Shown here piece by piece: positions 10,594 through 19,744 of a stretch of DNA of 64,000 nucleotides. The notes below the pieces were generated by a model, which was given only the letters and a program-made list of their open reading frames with translations, made no database searches and had not been told where the DNA came from. The stretch is from Henriciella sp. (GTDB lineage: Bacteria; Pseudomonadota; Alphaproteobacteria; Caulobacterales; Hyphomonadaceae), in NCBI GenBank assembly GCA_030066975.1, contig JASJAO010000002.1:1-64000 (forward strand), given 5' to 3'. Position numbers and translations under genes: made by a program. Position 1 is the first letter of the stretch, and the number at the start of each line of letters is the position of its first letter.

Positions 10594-13035
10594 TTAGGCT
10601 GCGAGCCGGTCGGGTTCGCCAGCGCCGCCTGCAGGGCGCGCATCAACCGGGATCCAACAGACCACTTCGGTCCCTTCACCCGGCGCGGATTTGATCCCGA
10701 CATTTCCGCCATGCAACTGCACGAAGTGTTTTACCAGAGAAAGGCCAAGCCCCGCACCGCGTTGGTCACTGGAGGTAAAACTGTCAAAACGGGTGGCTTG
10801 ATCCTCAGCTGGAATGCCGCGTCCATTGTCTTTGACTGTCAGCTTGGCGGTATCACCCAGACGTTCAGCGGAAATTGTGACTTCGCTGCCCGCTTCGGAG
10901 AAACGCAGAGCATTCGACATCAGGTTGAACAGAACCTGCCGGATACGCTTTTCATCCGCGTGGATCAGGCCGATATCCTTGGCGACATCCGCCACGACTT
11001 GAACTTCGGTATCGGCGGCGCTCGCAATCCCAATTTCAACGGTTTCCTTGATCAAGGCATCCAGATCCACTTCGCTGACATCCAGATCCAAGCGGCCTGC
11101 CTCAATCATGGCGAGGTCCATAATGTTTCCGATCAGATCATTGAGATGCTGCGACGCTTCGAAAATCGCCCCGACCTTGTCGCGCTGTCCTTCGCTGAGG
11201 TCGCCGGTCTGCTCCATCTGCAGGAACTCAGCGTAGCCCGAAATGGTCTGCAGCGGAGAGCGCAGCTGATAGCTGACATTCTTCACAAACTCGGTCTTGA
11301 GGCGATCGGCTGTTTGGAAGGCTTCGGCGCGCTCGCGCAAGGCGCCCTCCACGGAGCGTTGCGCGGTCACATTTGCGAAGGCAATCAATGTGTTTCCGTC
11401 AGGCAGCGGCTTTGTCACATAGGTCAGAATGGAGCCATCGGCACGTTTCATCTCGCCCGTTGTCATTTGCCGTGCAGTCGAAGACGGGTCGGTAATATGA
11501 CCCTTGATCTGATCCCAGACATTCTGCTCATGGAACAAAGGAATGCAGGCATCAATAATAACGTCATAGTCAGGTTCGTCCTTGAGAATATCACTCTCAA
11601 GCGCCCAAAGCTCCGCAAAGGCTTCGTTTGACAGTTTCAGACGGCCATCGGTGCCAAAAACAACCACCGCCTCATGCAGGCTGTCGAGTGTTTTGCCCTG
11701 CGTTTTTATCATTGCGTTATAGCTCGTGCGCAGTTCCAACTCGCTTGTGATATCTTTGAAAAGAAGCAGCAATCCGCCCATTGGATGACGCTGGCGTGTC
11801 ACTTTGAGTGTACGGTTGTCCGGCAGGTGCCATTCGTCTTCTTCAATCCCACTAATGTCGAGATAGTAAGACAACTCGTCTGCGCGCCAGGCTGCATAGT
11901 CAGTACGCGCGGGAAGTTTACGTCGCTCACGGAGACGGTCGAGCAACTGTCCATGGCTTGGCATATCGAGCAAGAAACCCTCATCCATCTCCCACATTTT
12001 CGCAAAGGCGCGGTTATGGAAGGTCAGCTTGCGATCGCTGCTGAAGATCGCGACGGCGTCGGCAACATGGTTCAGCGTCTCATCATGCGCTTTGACGTGT
12101 TTATCGAGATCGTCGCGGGCCTTTTCCTGAAGCGTGACATCGAAAGCCATCGCGCCGACACCACCAGACAGCGGGAAGGACAGGATGCGCATCGCCCGGC
12201 GCTCACCTTTGATGCCGATATGCCGGGTTTCGTCGATTTCCTTCCCTTCGCTCAGGGTCTTGCGCACCTGTTCAACGGCTTTCTCGTCCAGCATCACTTG
12301 CCGTTCGAGCACACGGTCGAGGTTCCCACCTTCAACCGCTTCGATATAGGCCGGGTTCGCCCATTGCAGGCGGCCGACGCCGGAAATCCGCCAGGCCGGG
12401 AACGGTGCCTTGCCAAGCATGTCCAGAAAGGCGGTTGGGTCGCGGGCGATGACTTGCCGGGCTTCTTCCAGACGGCCGCGGGCCGAACTTTCTTCGAGCC
12501 CCTTAATGGTCGAGTCGGTAATCCAGACGACCACGCGCGCTCCGGCGGTGCGCCCGTCTGCCTCCAGGAACCGTCCGTTCTGACCAATCAGTGTCAGTGA
12601 GAAGGGCTGACCTTCCGTAGCGAGCTCTCGCAGACGGATGCGCAAAGTCGTGTCGATGCCGCTCGCATCACGCGCCTCGAGATCTGCAAGCCCTTCAATG
12701 ATGCGAATAGCTGGGTCGATGGACACAGCATCATCGGTAAAGCGGAGGAGGCTGGCGAGCGCGACCGGGGAGCCGTGAATGTCCGGTGGGGCGATATCAT
12801 CCTGCTCAACGTCGAAATCATCGCCCTGCCAGACCAGGATCACGCCCGGATGAGCGCCCAGCACAGATTTGATTTCCGCCAGAGCGGACTCTGATTCACC
12901 GGCTTTATCTTTGTAGCGTTTGGCTGCACCGCGAGCGCCATCCGAGGTTCGAAGCGCCCAAAGAATGAATGCAAGCCCCAATGCCAAGGCACCAGCGGCG
13001 ATGATCAATGGTACCTGTTCGGCTGCGAGTTGCAT
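10594..13035 (-). CDS. divL: DivL-type pseudo-histidine kinase (Tyr at the phospho-acceptor site)
   Basis: About 813 residues: an N-terminal membrane anchor (IIAAGALALGLAFILWAL), a long sensory part with several PAS-like domains (roughly residues 200-300, 320-430 and 450-560) and a C-terminal kinase core. The DHp motif reads NVSYQLRSPL, so the usual His is replaced by Tyr (residue 593 counted from the upstream TTT-ATG start at 13047). The N-box (NLMSNALRFS), DNGRGI and GAGLGLSL motifs are intact. In Caulobacter DivL has this same Tyr, binds DivK-P and steers CckA, and so controls CtrA. The start at 13035 has GGAG six bases upstream; the ATG at 13047 is the alternative. A CtrA-type box lies upstream. 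Confidence 0.88.
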   Translation of the reverse strand: MQLAAEQVPLIIAAGALALGLAFILWALRTSDGARGAAKRYKDKAGESESALAEIKSVLGAHPGVILVWQGDDFDVEQDDIAPPDIHGSPVALASLLRFTDDAVSIDPAIRIIEGLADLEARDASGIDTTLRIRLRELATEGQPFSLTLIGQNGRFLEADGRTAGARVVVWITDSTIKGLEESSARGRLEEARQVIARDPTAFLDMLGKAPFPAWRISGVGRLQWANPAYIEAVEGGNLDRVLERQVMLDEKAVEQVRKTLSEGKEIDETRHIGIKGERRAMRILSFPLSGGVGAMAFDVTLQEKARDDLDKHVKAHDETLNHVADAVAIFSSDRKLTFHNRAFAKMWEMDEGFLLDMPSHGQLLDRLRERRKLPARTDYAAWRADELSYYLDISGIEEDEWHLPDNRTLKVTRQRHPMGGLLLLFKDITSELELRTSYNAMIKTQGKTLDSLHEAVVVFGTDGRLKLSNEAFAELWALESDILKDEPDYDVIIDACIPLFHEQNVWDQIKGHITDPSSTARQMTTGEMKRADGSILTYVTKPLPDGNTLIAFANVTAQRSVEGALRERAEAFQTADRLKTEFVKNVSYQLRSPLQTISGYAEFLQMEQTGDLSEGQRDKVGAIFEASQHLNDLIGNIMDLAMIEAGRLDLDVSEVDLDALIKETVEIGIASAADTEVQVVADVAKDIGLIHADEKRIRQVLFNLMSNALRFSEAGSEVTISAERLGDTAKLTVKDNGRGIPAEDQATRFDSFTSSDQRGAGLGLSLVKHFVQLHGGNVGIKSAPGEGTEVVCWIPVDARPAGGAGEPDRLAA

Positions 13036-13108
13036 GACACGCTCCATAAAAACCGTCCCGGCAAGGAATCGGTCTTTCTCTACTGGTTAATCGAATGGGC
13101 TATCGACG

Positions 13109-13124
13109 TTAAGTGAGGGTTAAC
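13109..13124 (-). promoter_or_regulatory. CtrA-type binding box upstream of divL
   Basis: TTAA-N7-TTAAC (13109-13112 and 13120-13124) is an exact full CtrA recognition sequence with the correct 7-bp spacer. It lies 70-90 bp upstream of the divL start, in the only gap between divL and the next gene. A GAATC (CcrM-type) site is also present near 13065. Regulation of divL by CtrA would close a feedback loop; this is inferred from sequence only. Confidence 0.7.
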
Positions 13125-13140
13125 AAAGACAAAGCTTCTG

Positions 13141-14160
13141 TTAACTCCTTTCTGCAGGCAAGTCTCTAATCCAGGCCCGAATGAGGTCGACGCCCTCTTC
13201 GTCTATGGTCGCACGTCCAAGTTCTGGCATCCCCACGCCGGCCTCTCCTGAGGCCATGCGATAGGTCATGATCGAGTCTTCGGGGGCACCGGGCTCAATC
13301 ACGTACGCGAACTCACCGGCCCCACGCCCTGCCGCAGTTGGATGTTTGCCAACCCCCAGCCTTACGGCGCTGTCTTCATGCCAATCAAGCCACAGTCCGG
13401 AATTGGAGGCGGATCCATCAGCCTTGTGGCAATGGGCACAATTGATATCGAGATAAGCGCGGGCCCGCGCGTTAAGGTCTGCGGTGACATCCCCGGCGAA
13501 GGGGACGGATGGCGGGGTCTCGGCTGCGCCGATCAACAAGTCACGGTCGCTCCAGTCCGTAATCTGGTTCACGCCGTGCGGCCCGACATGATTGAGGTTT
13601 CGCGCTCGCGGGCCGATTGGGGTCAGGGCGTCGCCGCTCTGATGACAGGTCTTACACTGGTTCTTGTTCGGCACTGCATAAGTGAAGGCCTCAATCCCTT
13701 CGCCTGCTTCCTCAGCCTTGATCCCGATTCGCTTACCAATCGGGCTATAGGTCGCTTCCGTGCCGTCATCGTTCCAGACATAGGGAATCGCCTCCCAGCC
13801 GTCGGTCTTATGGATTAGCAATCGCGTCTCGAGATACCGCTCGCCATAAGCAAATGTTTTGACCAGGACCGATCCGACGGGAAATGCAAAAACGTCCTTG
13901 TCTCGATACGCGGCCGACTCTCCAGTCGGCACATACACAAACCGATGTTTGTCGGTGTGATCAGAGAAGAGCGGATTGACGAGATCGTACTTAACCACGC
14001 CGTCGGCCGCGACCCGGCCACGCGCATCGGCAAACAGCCCATAGTCGGACAGTTGCGCTGCGGGACGATCGGCGAGGATCACCTCGTCATTAGGCGTGGG
14101 TGCAGGTTTCGAACATGCCGCCATCAGCACCGCAGCAAGAACCGCAACGCGCCGTCTCAT
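13141..14160 (-). CDS. Diheme cytochrome-like lipoprotein, SO2930/HNE_0200 family
   Basis: This 339-residue lipoprotein (lipobox LMAAC, Cys16) has two c-type haem motifs, CKTCH and CAHCH, in its C-terminal half. The N-terminal half contains the LSDYGLF and NPLFSDH segments typical of the uncharacterised SO2930 family (TIGR03806, named for a Hyphomonas protein). Members are always exported and usually sit beside a parallel beta-helix lipoprotein, as here. Its ATG overlaps the stop of the beta-helix gene by 4 bp (ATGA), so the two are translationally coupled. A periplasmic or surface electron-transfer or oxidation role is inferred; the substrate is unknown. Confidence 0.85.
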   Translation of the reverse strand: MRRRVAVLAAVLMAACSKPAPTPNDEVILADRPAAQLSDYGLFADARGRVAADGVVKYDLVNPLFSDHTDKHRFVYVPTGESAAYRDKDVFAFPVGSVLVKTFAYGERYLETRLLIHKTDGWEAIPYVWNDDGTEATYSPIGKRIGIKAEEAGEGIEAFTYAVPNKNQCKTCHQSGDALTPIGPRARNLNHVGPHGVNQITDWSDRDLLIGAAETPPSVPFAGDVTADLNARARAYLDINCAHCHKADGSASNSGLWLDWHEDSAVRLGVGKHPTAAGRGAGEFAYVIEPGAPEDSIMTYRMASGEAGVGMPELGRATIDEEGVDLIRAWIRDLPAERS

Positions 14161-15410
14161 TCGGCTTTCGTCAGGTCCACACTCGGCAAACGCTCCATTT
14201 CTCCGCCTGTTGGGCGATCACGCGACGGCGAGAGATTCAGCGGATTGAGTGGATACTCTCCCAGTCCAAGGCTGAGATAGCCGATATCTTCCGGTTCATC
14301 GATGATGAGATTGAGATCTGCCGGGTCGCCGCCTTGCCAGCGGTTGACGCCGTCTGAGACGATATCAGGAAGCTCCCCACCGACCAGCGGGGCGAGCATG
14401 GCGAGATCACCCTGGGGTTCGTATCCGCCCTCTCCATAGGTGTTTCCTGTGATCAGCACATTGCGCGGCAAGGGGTTGAAGCGCTCATCTTCAAACTCGG
14501 GCGAATAGGCAACAACCAGCACATGCGCCGTGCGGTTCTGGTCGAGCGTATTGTCGAACACTTCCACTTTCTCATTGGCCTGAATGATGATTCCGGTCCC
14601 GGAGGGGACGCTCGCCACAATGTTTCCGGGCGGTGCAAAGTTGCGGGTATTGTTATCAAAAATCTGGTTGTTGAACAGGCGCGTGGAATGCCCGCCAACC
14701 TTAGGCAGATCCGGTAAATCAAACACCAGCAACCCGCCAGCATTCTTGGTGACCGTGTTGCCGTACACATCAGCACGCGTCGAGTTTTCGATCTCGATTC
14801 CGGCAACATTATACTCCGCCAGGCTGTCACGCACGATGATGTTGTCGGACTGCCCGACATAGATGCCCGCATCTGACGCGCCGCGCACCGTTACACGTTC
14901 TACCAATACATCGCTGCTTTCGACCGGATAGACGCCATAAGCGCCATTGCTTTCGTCTGGTTCACCGCTCCATTCCACGGTGAGGTCACGATAGACAATC
15001 CGATCTGCACCTTTTGACTTGATCCCGTCGCCCTTGGTGTCGCGCATGGTGAAACCTGACAGCGTCACATCATCAGAGGTGACCAGCAGGCCCTCGCCCG
15101 CTCCGGTCTGCCCGGCAAAATCAAGGATTGTCTTGCCCTGCCCCGCGCCAGTGAGCGTTACCCCGGCAACATCCAGAGACAGGCCATCAACCAGTTCAAA
15201 TGTGCCGTCAGGCAGTGTTATGGTCGCGCCGGGCTCAGCCTCGATCAAGGCCATTTGCAGACGGTCTGCAAACCCCTCGCCCGGTGCCAGCGCGCCATCA
15301 GCCTGATCTACCGGGCCCGCCTCAACGCTATCGGCAGGTGTAGACGTCTCATCCCCACAGCCGGTAAGCACCGCAACCGCACAAACACACACCGCCAATG
15401 ACCTGATCAT
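14157..15410 (-). CDS. Parallel beta-helix lipoprotein partner of the diheme cytochrome
   Basis: This 417-residue protein starts at the ATG preceded by GGGAGGAG. It has a lipobox (AVLTGC, Cys17). Repeated right-handed beta-helix coils run through the middle (LSLDVAGVTLTGAG, DNIIVRDSLAEYNVAGIEIEN, ADVYGNTVTKNAGGLLVFD), as in pectate-lyase-like and NosD/PbH1 proteins. It corresponds to the TIGR03805 type that co-occurs with SO2930-type cytochromes. A carbohydrate- or polymer-binding or cleaving role is suggested by the fold, but no catalytic site was identified. The frame stays open 133 codons upstream, but only this start gives a signal peptide. Confidence 0.85.
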   Translation of the reverse strand: MIRSLAVCVCAVAVLTGCGDETSTPADSVEAGPVDQADGALAPGEGFADRLQMALIEAEPGATITLPDGTFELVDGLSLDVAGVTLTGAGQGKTILDFAGQTGAGEGLLVTSDDVTLSGFTMRDTKGDGIKSKGADRIVYRDLTVEWSGEPDESNGAYGVYPVESSDVLVERVTVRGASDAGIYVGQSDNIIVRDSLAEYNVAGIEIENSTRADVYGNTVTKNAGGLLVFDLPDLPKVGGHSTRLFNNQIFDNNTRNFAPPGNIVASVPSGTGIIIQANEKVEVFDNTLDQNRTAHVLVVAYSPEFEDERFNPLPRNVLITGNTYGEGGYEPQGDLAMLAPLVGGELPDIVSDGVNRWQGGDPADLNLIIDEPEDIGYLSLGLGEYPLNPLNLSPSRDRPTGGEMERLPSVDLTKAE

Positions 15411-15536
15411 GTTTCTCCTCCCATTTATATTTATGACGGGAGTGTCAGGTTTTTTGTCACATTGTGCAAGCGACAATCCGGAATGGCCGCCGACCCGAAG
15501 CATTCCAATTCGAGGGTCTGACGCTAAGCTACCTGA

Positions 15537-16499
15537 ATGAACATCTTGGTACTGGGAATTGGAGGACAGATAGGAAATGCAATCGCCGGGCGCCTGGTCG
15601 CTGAGTGTGACCTTGTCTTGTGCGTCTCTCGGTCCACCCGCTCGGACACGCGAGACGGGCTGGTGTTTGAGGCGGGTGATCGCTCGGATGCGGCCTCGAT
15701 TGCGCAGCTGATCGCGCGATACAAGATCGACGTGATCGTCGATGTCGCGGCGTATTCTGTACTCGATACGGAGAAGCTGATCCGGCAGCTTGACGGAACA
15801 ATTGCGCATTATGTGCTTCTCAGCTCATCTGATGTTTATCGCCAATATGGTCTGCTGCATCGGACCGAGCGGGGCAGGCCGGAGCAAGGCCTGCTCACGG
15901 AGACCTCACCGCTGCGAACACGCCTATATCCCTATCGCGCGGCTGAGCCCCGAAGCCCTACCGATCCCCTGAAATGGATGGACGACTACGACAAGATCCC
16001 AATCGAATCTGCGGTGCAAGGTCTGCAAACACCCTCAACCATTTTGCGACTGCCTATGGTGTTTGGCCCGGGCGATCAGCAAGACCGGTTCGGATGGGCG
16101 ATCCAGCCCATGCTGGCGGGGGTGGAACGGCTGGACCTGCCAACCAATTGGCTGAACTGGACCACGACTTATGGCTATGTCGAGAACGTGGCTGCGACCG
16201 TATCAACGGTCCTGAAAGACAGGCGCGCGGCGCCTGGGACGTTCAACCTTGTCGATTTTCAGCCGCGATCCCATCGAGACTGGGTGGGGCTCATCGCCCA
16301 GGTGGTGGGATGGGGTGGCCAGGTTGAAGACGTTAAGGATGACGATCACCCGATTTCGAAAGCAACCGCCGGGCTGGACCTGTCTGTCCCCTTGAGGATT
16401 TCAGGTGATAAACTGCGCGCCGAAACCGGTTTTCGCCCGGTCGTCACGCCCTCAGAGGCGCTTTCGGCAACCGTCTCTGCCTTGCGTTCAGCCCCATGA
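15537..16499 (+). CDS. NAD-dependent epimerase/dehydratase family protein
   Basis: This 320-residue Rossmann-fold protein has a modified nucleotide-binding loop at its start (LVLGIGGQIGNAIA). A strand-Ser segment (YVLLSSSDVY) takes the place of the extended-SDR catalytic region, and the Tyr-x3-Lys motif is not clear. It belongs to the extended SDR family that acts on nucleotide sugars or serves as atypical redox proteins; the substrate cannot be named. It is divergent from the beta-helix gene, and its 3' end overlaps the convergent trmN6-like gene by 12 bp. Confidence 0.8.
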   Translation: MNILVLGIGGQIGNAIAGRLVAECDLVLCVSRSTRSDTRDGLVFEAGDRSDAASIAQLIARYKIDVIVDVAAYSVLDTEKLIRQLDGTIAHYVLLSSSDVYRQYGLLHRTERGRPEQGLLTETSPLRTRLYPYRAAEPRSPTDPLKWMDDYDKIPIESAVQGLQTPSTILRLPMVFGPGDQQDRFGWAIQPMLAGVERLDLPTNWLNWTTTYGYVENVAATVSTVLKDRRAAPGTFNLVDFQPRSHRDWVGLIAQVVGWGGQVEDVKDDDHPISKATAGLDLSVPLRISGDKLRAETGFRPVVTPSEALSATVSALRSAP

Positions 16500-17225
16500 C
16501 AGGCCCTCACCGTCCCCAGCGACCCTGGCCATCAAATCCGTTCGCGGGCCGCCTTTGCCTTGATACAGATCGATCCCGGAAAGCAGGCGCATCGGCCCAG
16601 ATCGAAGGCCTTTGCGGGCTTTGACGATGACGCGTTTGGCATCGCTGCCTGGGAAACTGCGCACTGGCATGACCGTAATCTCTCCGGTGCGGCGCTCTAT
16701 GACAGCAAGAATCCGGGCGAGTTCAGCTGCCCGGTGGATCATCACGAGCGTGCCTTTGGGTCGCAATGCAAACAACATGGCCCCAAGCCAGTCTTTAAGC
16801 GGCAAGCTTTCGAGATAGGCGTCCTGTTTGCCCTCACCTGGGGGCTGGATCGCGCCATCTGAAAAGAAAGGCGGGTTCGAGAAGACGAGATCGAAGCGGT
16901 TTTCCCAGTCCGGTGGCAGGGCCTTCGCATTGCCGGTATGAATATCGCCGCGCGTTTCAAAGCCATTCTCGATAAGGCCTTTGCGGGCGAGCTCTGCCAT
17001 CGCGGCATCACGCTCCAGGCCTGTGAACTGCATCTCTTTCAGGCGTGACATCGCGGGCAGCAAGGCCCCGCCCGCTCCGCATCCAATGTCAAGCGCCCTT
17101 CCGGTCAGCGCGTCTGGCAAGGCGGCGGCCAGCAAGACGCTGTCGGTGCCGGCGCGAAAGCCCTTGGCCGGCTGAAACACCGTGACCCGACCGGAATAGA
17201 AGCTGTCGCGGGTTATCTCGCTCAC
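16488..17225 (-). CDS. TrmN6-like tRNA (adenine-N6) methyltransferase
   Basis: This 245-residue class I SAM-dependent methyltransferase has the SAM-binding motif LDIGCGAGGALL and the base-methylation motif NPPFF (in LVFSNPPFFSDG). Length and layout match the family that methylates A37 of tRNA-Val (YfiC/TrmN6), with its typical opening DSFYSGRVTVFQP. The GTG start overlaps the upstream DUF2007 stop (GTGA), so the two are co-translated. The exact tRNA substrate is inferred. Confidence 0.85.
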   Translation of the reverse strand: MSEITRDSFYSGRVTVFQPAKGFRAGTDSVLLAAALPDALTGRALDIGCGAGGALLPAMSRLKEMQFTGLERDAAMAELARKGLIENGFETRGDIHTGNAKALPPDWENRFDLVFSNPPFFSDGAIQPPGEGKQDAYLESLPLKDWLGAMLFALRPKGTLVMIHRAAELARILAVIERRTGEITVMPVRSFPGSDAKRVIVKARKGLRSGPMRLLSGIDLYQGKGGPRTDLMARVAGDGEGLSWG

Positions 17226-17428
17226 CCGGGCTCAACCTCTCTCAGCAACCAGCGCGCCCGATCAGCGAGATCTTCGCGCACGGTGACGCGGATCGGCACC
17301 ATGGGCCCCCGCCCATCGATCATGGCCGTGTGCTCGTCCAGCACGAAAGCTTCAATGCCATCTTCGGCCAGTAAATGTCGAACATAAGAGAGTTTGACAA
17401 AGTCATTGGTGCGAAACACTTCTTCCAC
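17222..17428 (-). CDS. DUF2007 small protein
   Basis: This 68-residue protein matches the DUF2007 pattern: VEEVFRTNDFVKLSYVRHLL, an EAFVLDEH segment and a closing RARWLLREVE helix. The family is described as a putative signal-transducing domain, often fused to or beside other genes; its function is unknown. The GTG start at 17428 has GGAGG six bases upstream. It overlaps and probably is coupled to the tRNA methyltransferase downstream. Confidence 0.85.
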   Translation of the reverse strand: MEEVFRTNDFVKLSYVRHLLAEDGIEAFVLDEHTAMIDGRGPMVPIRVTVREDLADRARWLLREVEPG

Positions 17429-17532
17429 GCGCGACCTCCAGTTTGACGCTGCGGCGCGGCACCGCAGGTCGTGGCGATAACTTTTGCGCTATCCATATGG
17501 AAACCTCGACGAAAGTGGAATAGGACAAACGC

Positions 17533-18552
17533 GTGACAGCCTCAGCCCAACCCAGCAATGCGGATCAGATCGGTTCGATTGTCGAGCGCCTTCAGGGTAT
17601 GCTGGAGGGCGACCTTGCGGCCACCGAAAAACTGCTGAGCGAACGCGCGGCAAGCCCGGTTCCGGTCATTCCGAACCTGTCGGGCTATATCGTGTCAGCT
17701 GGCGGCAAGCGGCTGCGCCCAATGATCACGCTGGCGGCGGCGCATGCTTGCGGCGGCGCAAATCACGGCACGCACGCTTTGGCGACGGCGGTTGAGTTCA
17801 TTCATACGGCAACGCTTCTGCACGATGATGTGGTCGATGACAGCGATCTGCGCCGCGGTAAGCAGGCGGCCAAGAATGTCTGGGGCAACAACGCGTCCAT
17901 TCTGGTTGGCGATTTCCTGTTCGCGCGGGCTTTTACACTGATGGTGGAGACCGGCAAGATTTCAATTCTGAAAATCCTGTCAGACGCCTCATCCGTGATT
18001 GCCGAAGGCGAGGTGCGCCAACTCGCTGCGGCTGGGCGCAAAGACCTGCCAACGGAAGAGTATCTGGCAATTATTGAAGCCAAAACCGCCGCCTTGTTCG
18101 AAGCCGCGGCACGTGCGGGCGCGCTAAGTGCGGGGGATGCAGGCGTTCAGCATGCTGAGGCACTGGCGGCTTATGGCAAGAATCTGGGGCTCGCCTTCCA
18201 GATCGTCGATGATGCCCTGGATTATGGTGGCACGACTTCCGTGATTGGTAAGGCGGTGGGAGACGATTTCCGGGAAGGCAAATCGACTCTGCCAACGATT
18301 ATCGCGCGGCGGCGCGGGTCGGACGAGGACATTGCCTTCTGGGACCGGGCACTGGATCTCGAGCAGCAGACCGATGCAGATCTTGCGCACGCCATTCACC
18401 TGATCCGTTCAACCGGCGCCGCAGAAGCAACGATCGCGGAGGCGAAAGCCTATGCCGATCTGGCGAAATCTGCGCTGCGGACCCTGCCGGAAAGCCAATG
18501 GACAAAGGCCCTGTCTGATCTTGCCGATTTCTGCGTGAGCCGGGCGCATTAG
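17533..18552 (+). CDS. Polyprenyl diphosphate synthase (octaprenyl/decaprenyl type)
   Basis: This 339-residue trans-prenyltransferase has both aspartate-rich motifs: HDDVVDDSDLRRG (first) and QIVDDALDYGG (second). It also has the GGKRLRP substrate motif. It makes the long isoprenoid tail for ubiquinone; the chain length (8-10 units) cannot be read from sequence by eye. The GTG start was chosen because it precedes the family N-terminus. It is divergent from the DUF2007 gene. Two further isoprenoid or quinone genes, ispE and a Coq4 homologue, lie elsewhere in the window. Confidence 0.93.
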   Translation: MTASAQPSNADQIGSIVERLQGMLEGDLAATEKLLSERAASPVPVIPNLSGYIVSAGGKRLRPMITLAAAHACGGANHGTHALATAVEFIHTATLLHDDVVDDSDLRRGKQAAKNVWGNNASILVGDFLFARAFTLMVETGKISILKILSDASSVIAEGEVRQLAAAGRKDLPTEEYLAIIEAKTAALFEAAARAGALSAGDAGVQHAEALAAYGKNLGLAFQIVDDALDYGGTTSVIGKAVGDDFREGKSTLPTIIARRRGSDEDIAFWDRALDLEQQTDADLAHAIHLIRSTGAAEATIAEAKAYADLAKSALRTLPESQWTKALSDLADFCVSRAH

Positions 18553-18613
18553 CTGGCGCTTGCCGCTTTAAGCGGAGTTGCTATGGTTCCCTCAAAAACG
18601 GGAGGGATCCAAG

Positions 18614-19723
18614 ATGAAAACACGCGCCGCTGTCGCCTTCGAAGCCAAGAAACCACTGGAAATCGTAGAGTTGGACCTGGATGGCCCAAAGGAAGGCGAA
18701 GTTCTGGTCGAAATTATGGCGAGCGGCATTTGCCACACGGACGCCTATACGCTGGACGGGCTCGACAGTGAGGGGATTTTTCCGTCCATCCTCGGCCATG
18801 AAGGCGCCGGCATCGTGCGTGAGGTCGGCGCTGGCGTGACCAGTGTCGTGCCGGGCGATCATGTCATCCCGCTCTACACGCCGGAATGCCGCCAGTGCAA
18901 AAGCTGTCTCTCAGGCAAGACCAATCTCTGCACTGCGATACGCGCCACGCAAGGCAAAGGCGTGATGCCGGACGGCACCTCACGCTTCAGTTATAGAGGC
19001 GAGACCATCTATCACTATATGGGCTGTTCGACCTTTTCGAACTTTACGGTCCTGCCAGAGATCGCGGTCGCGAAAATCCGCGAAGACGCGCCGTTCGACA
19101 AAGCCTGCTATATCGGCTGCGGCGTGACCACCGGGGTCGGCGCCGTGACCAATACGGCGAACGTTCAGGCAGGCGACAATGTTGTTGTGTTCGGGCTTGG
19201 CGGGATTGGACTCAACGTCATTCAAGGCGCGAAGATGGTCGGCGCCGACAAGATTATCGGCGTCGATATCAACCCATCTAAACGCGAATGGGGCGAGAAG
19301 TTCGGCATGACCGACTTCGTCAATCCGCGCGAGGTTCAGGGCTCGCTGGTCGAGCATCTGGTTGAGCTGACGGATGGCGGCGCGGACTATAGTTTCGACT
19401 GTACCGGCAACACGGAAGTCATGCGCGATGCGCTGGAATGTTGCCATCGCGGCTGGGGCACCAGCGTGATTATTGGCGTCGCTGAAGCCGGCAAGGAGAT
19501 CTCAACCCGCCCGTTTCAGCTGGTCACCGGTCGCAACTGGCGCGGCACCGCCTTTGGCGGCGCCAAGGGCCGCACGGATGTGCCGAAGATTGTCGACTGG
19601 TACGTCAACGGCAAGATCGAGATCGATCCGATGATCACGCACACGATGCCGCTGGAAGAGATCAACACGGCCTTCGACCTGATGCATGCGGGCGAGAGCA
19701 TTCGGTCTGTGGTAGTGTTTTAA
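18614..19723 (+). CDS. frmA: S-(hydroxymethyl)glutathione dehydrogenase (class III alcohol dehydrogenase)
   Basis: This 369-residue zinc MDR enzyme has the catalytic zinc site [12 protein letters not shown], the structural zinc cluster CRQCKSC with a fourth Cys in TNLC, and the Rossmann loop [14 protein letters not shown]. It oxidises S-hydroxymethylglutathione formed from formaldehyde, giving S-formylglutathione, and also acts as GSNO reductase. The start at 18614 follows GGAGGG; the frame is open 12 codons upstream. It heads a run with a VOC protein, a methyltransferase and fghA. Confidence 0.96.
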   Translation: MKTRAAVAFEAKKPLEIVELDLDGPKEGEVLVEIMASGICHTDAYTLDGLDSEGIFPSILGHEGAGIVREVGAGVTSVVPGDHVIPLYTPECRQCKSCLSGKTNLCTAIRATQGKGVMPDGTSRFSYRGETIYHYMGCSTFSNFTVLPEIAVAKIREDAPFDKACYIGCGVTTGVGAVTNTANVQAGDNVVVFGLGGIGLNVIQGAKMVGADKIIGVDINPSKREWGEKFGMTDFVNPREVQGSLVEHLVELTDGGADYSFDCTGNTEVMRDALECCHRGWGTSVIIGVAEAGKEISTRPFQLVTGRNWRGTAFGGAKGRTDVPKIVDWYVNGKIEIDPMITHTMPLEEINTAFDLMHAGESIRSVVVF

Positions 19724-19744
19724 CTCCAACAAGAAAGATAAACT

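Noticed and set aside
10711-12600. Two 300-residue frames on the plus strand opposite divL
   Set aside because: They are mirror frames of a GC-rich real gene whose kinase motifs fix the minus-strand reading.
15411-15809. 133-codon upstream extension of the beta-helix gene
   Set aside because: It overlaps the epimerase gene and would bury the lipobox signal peptide.
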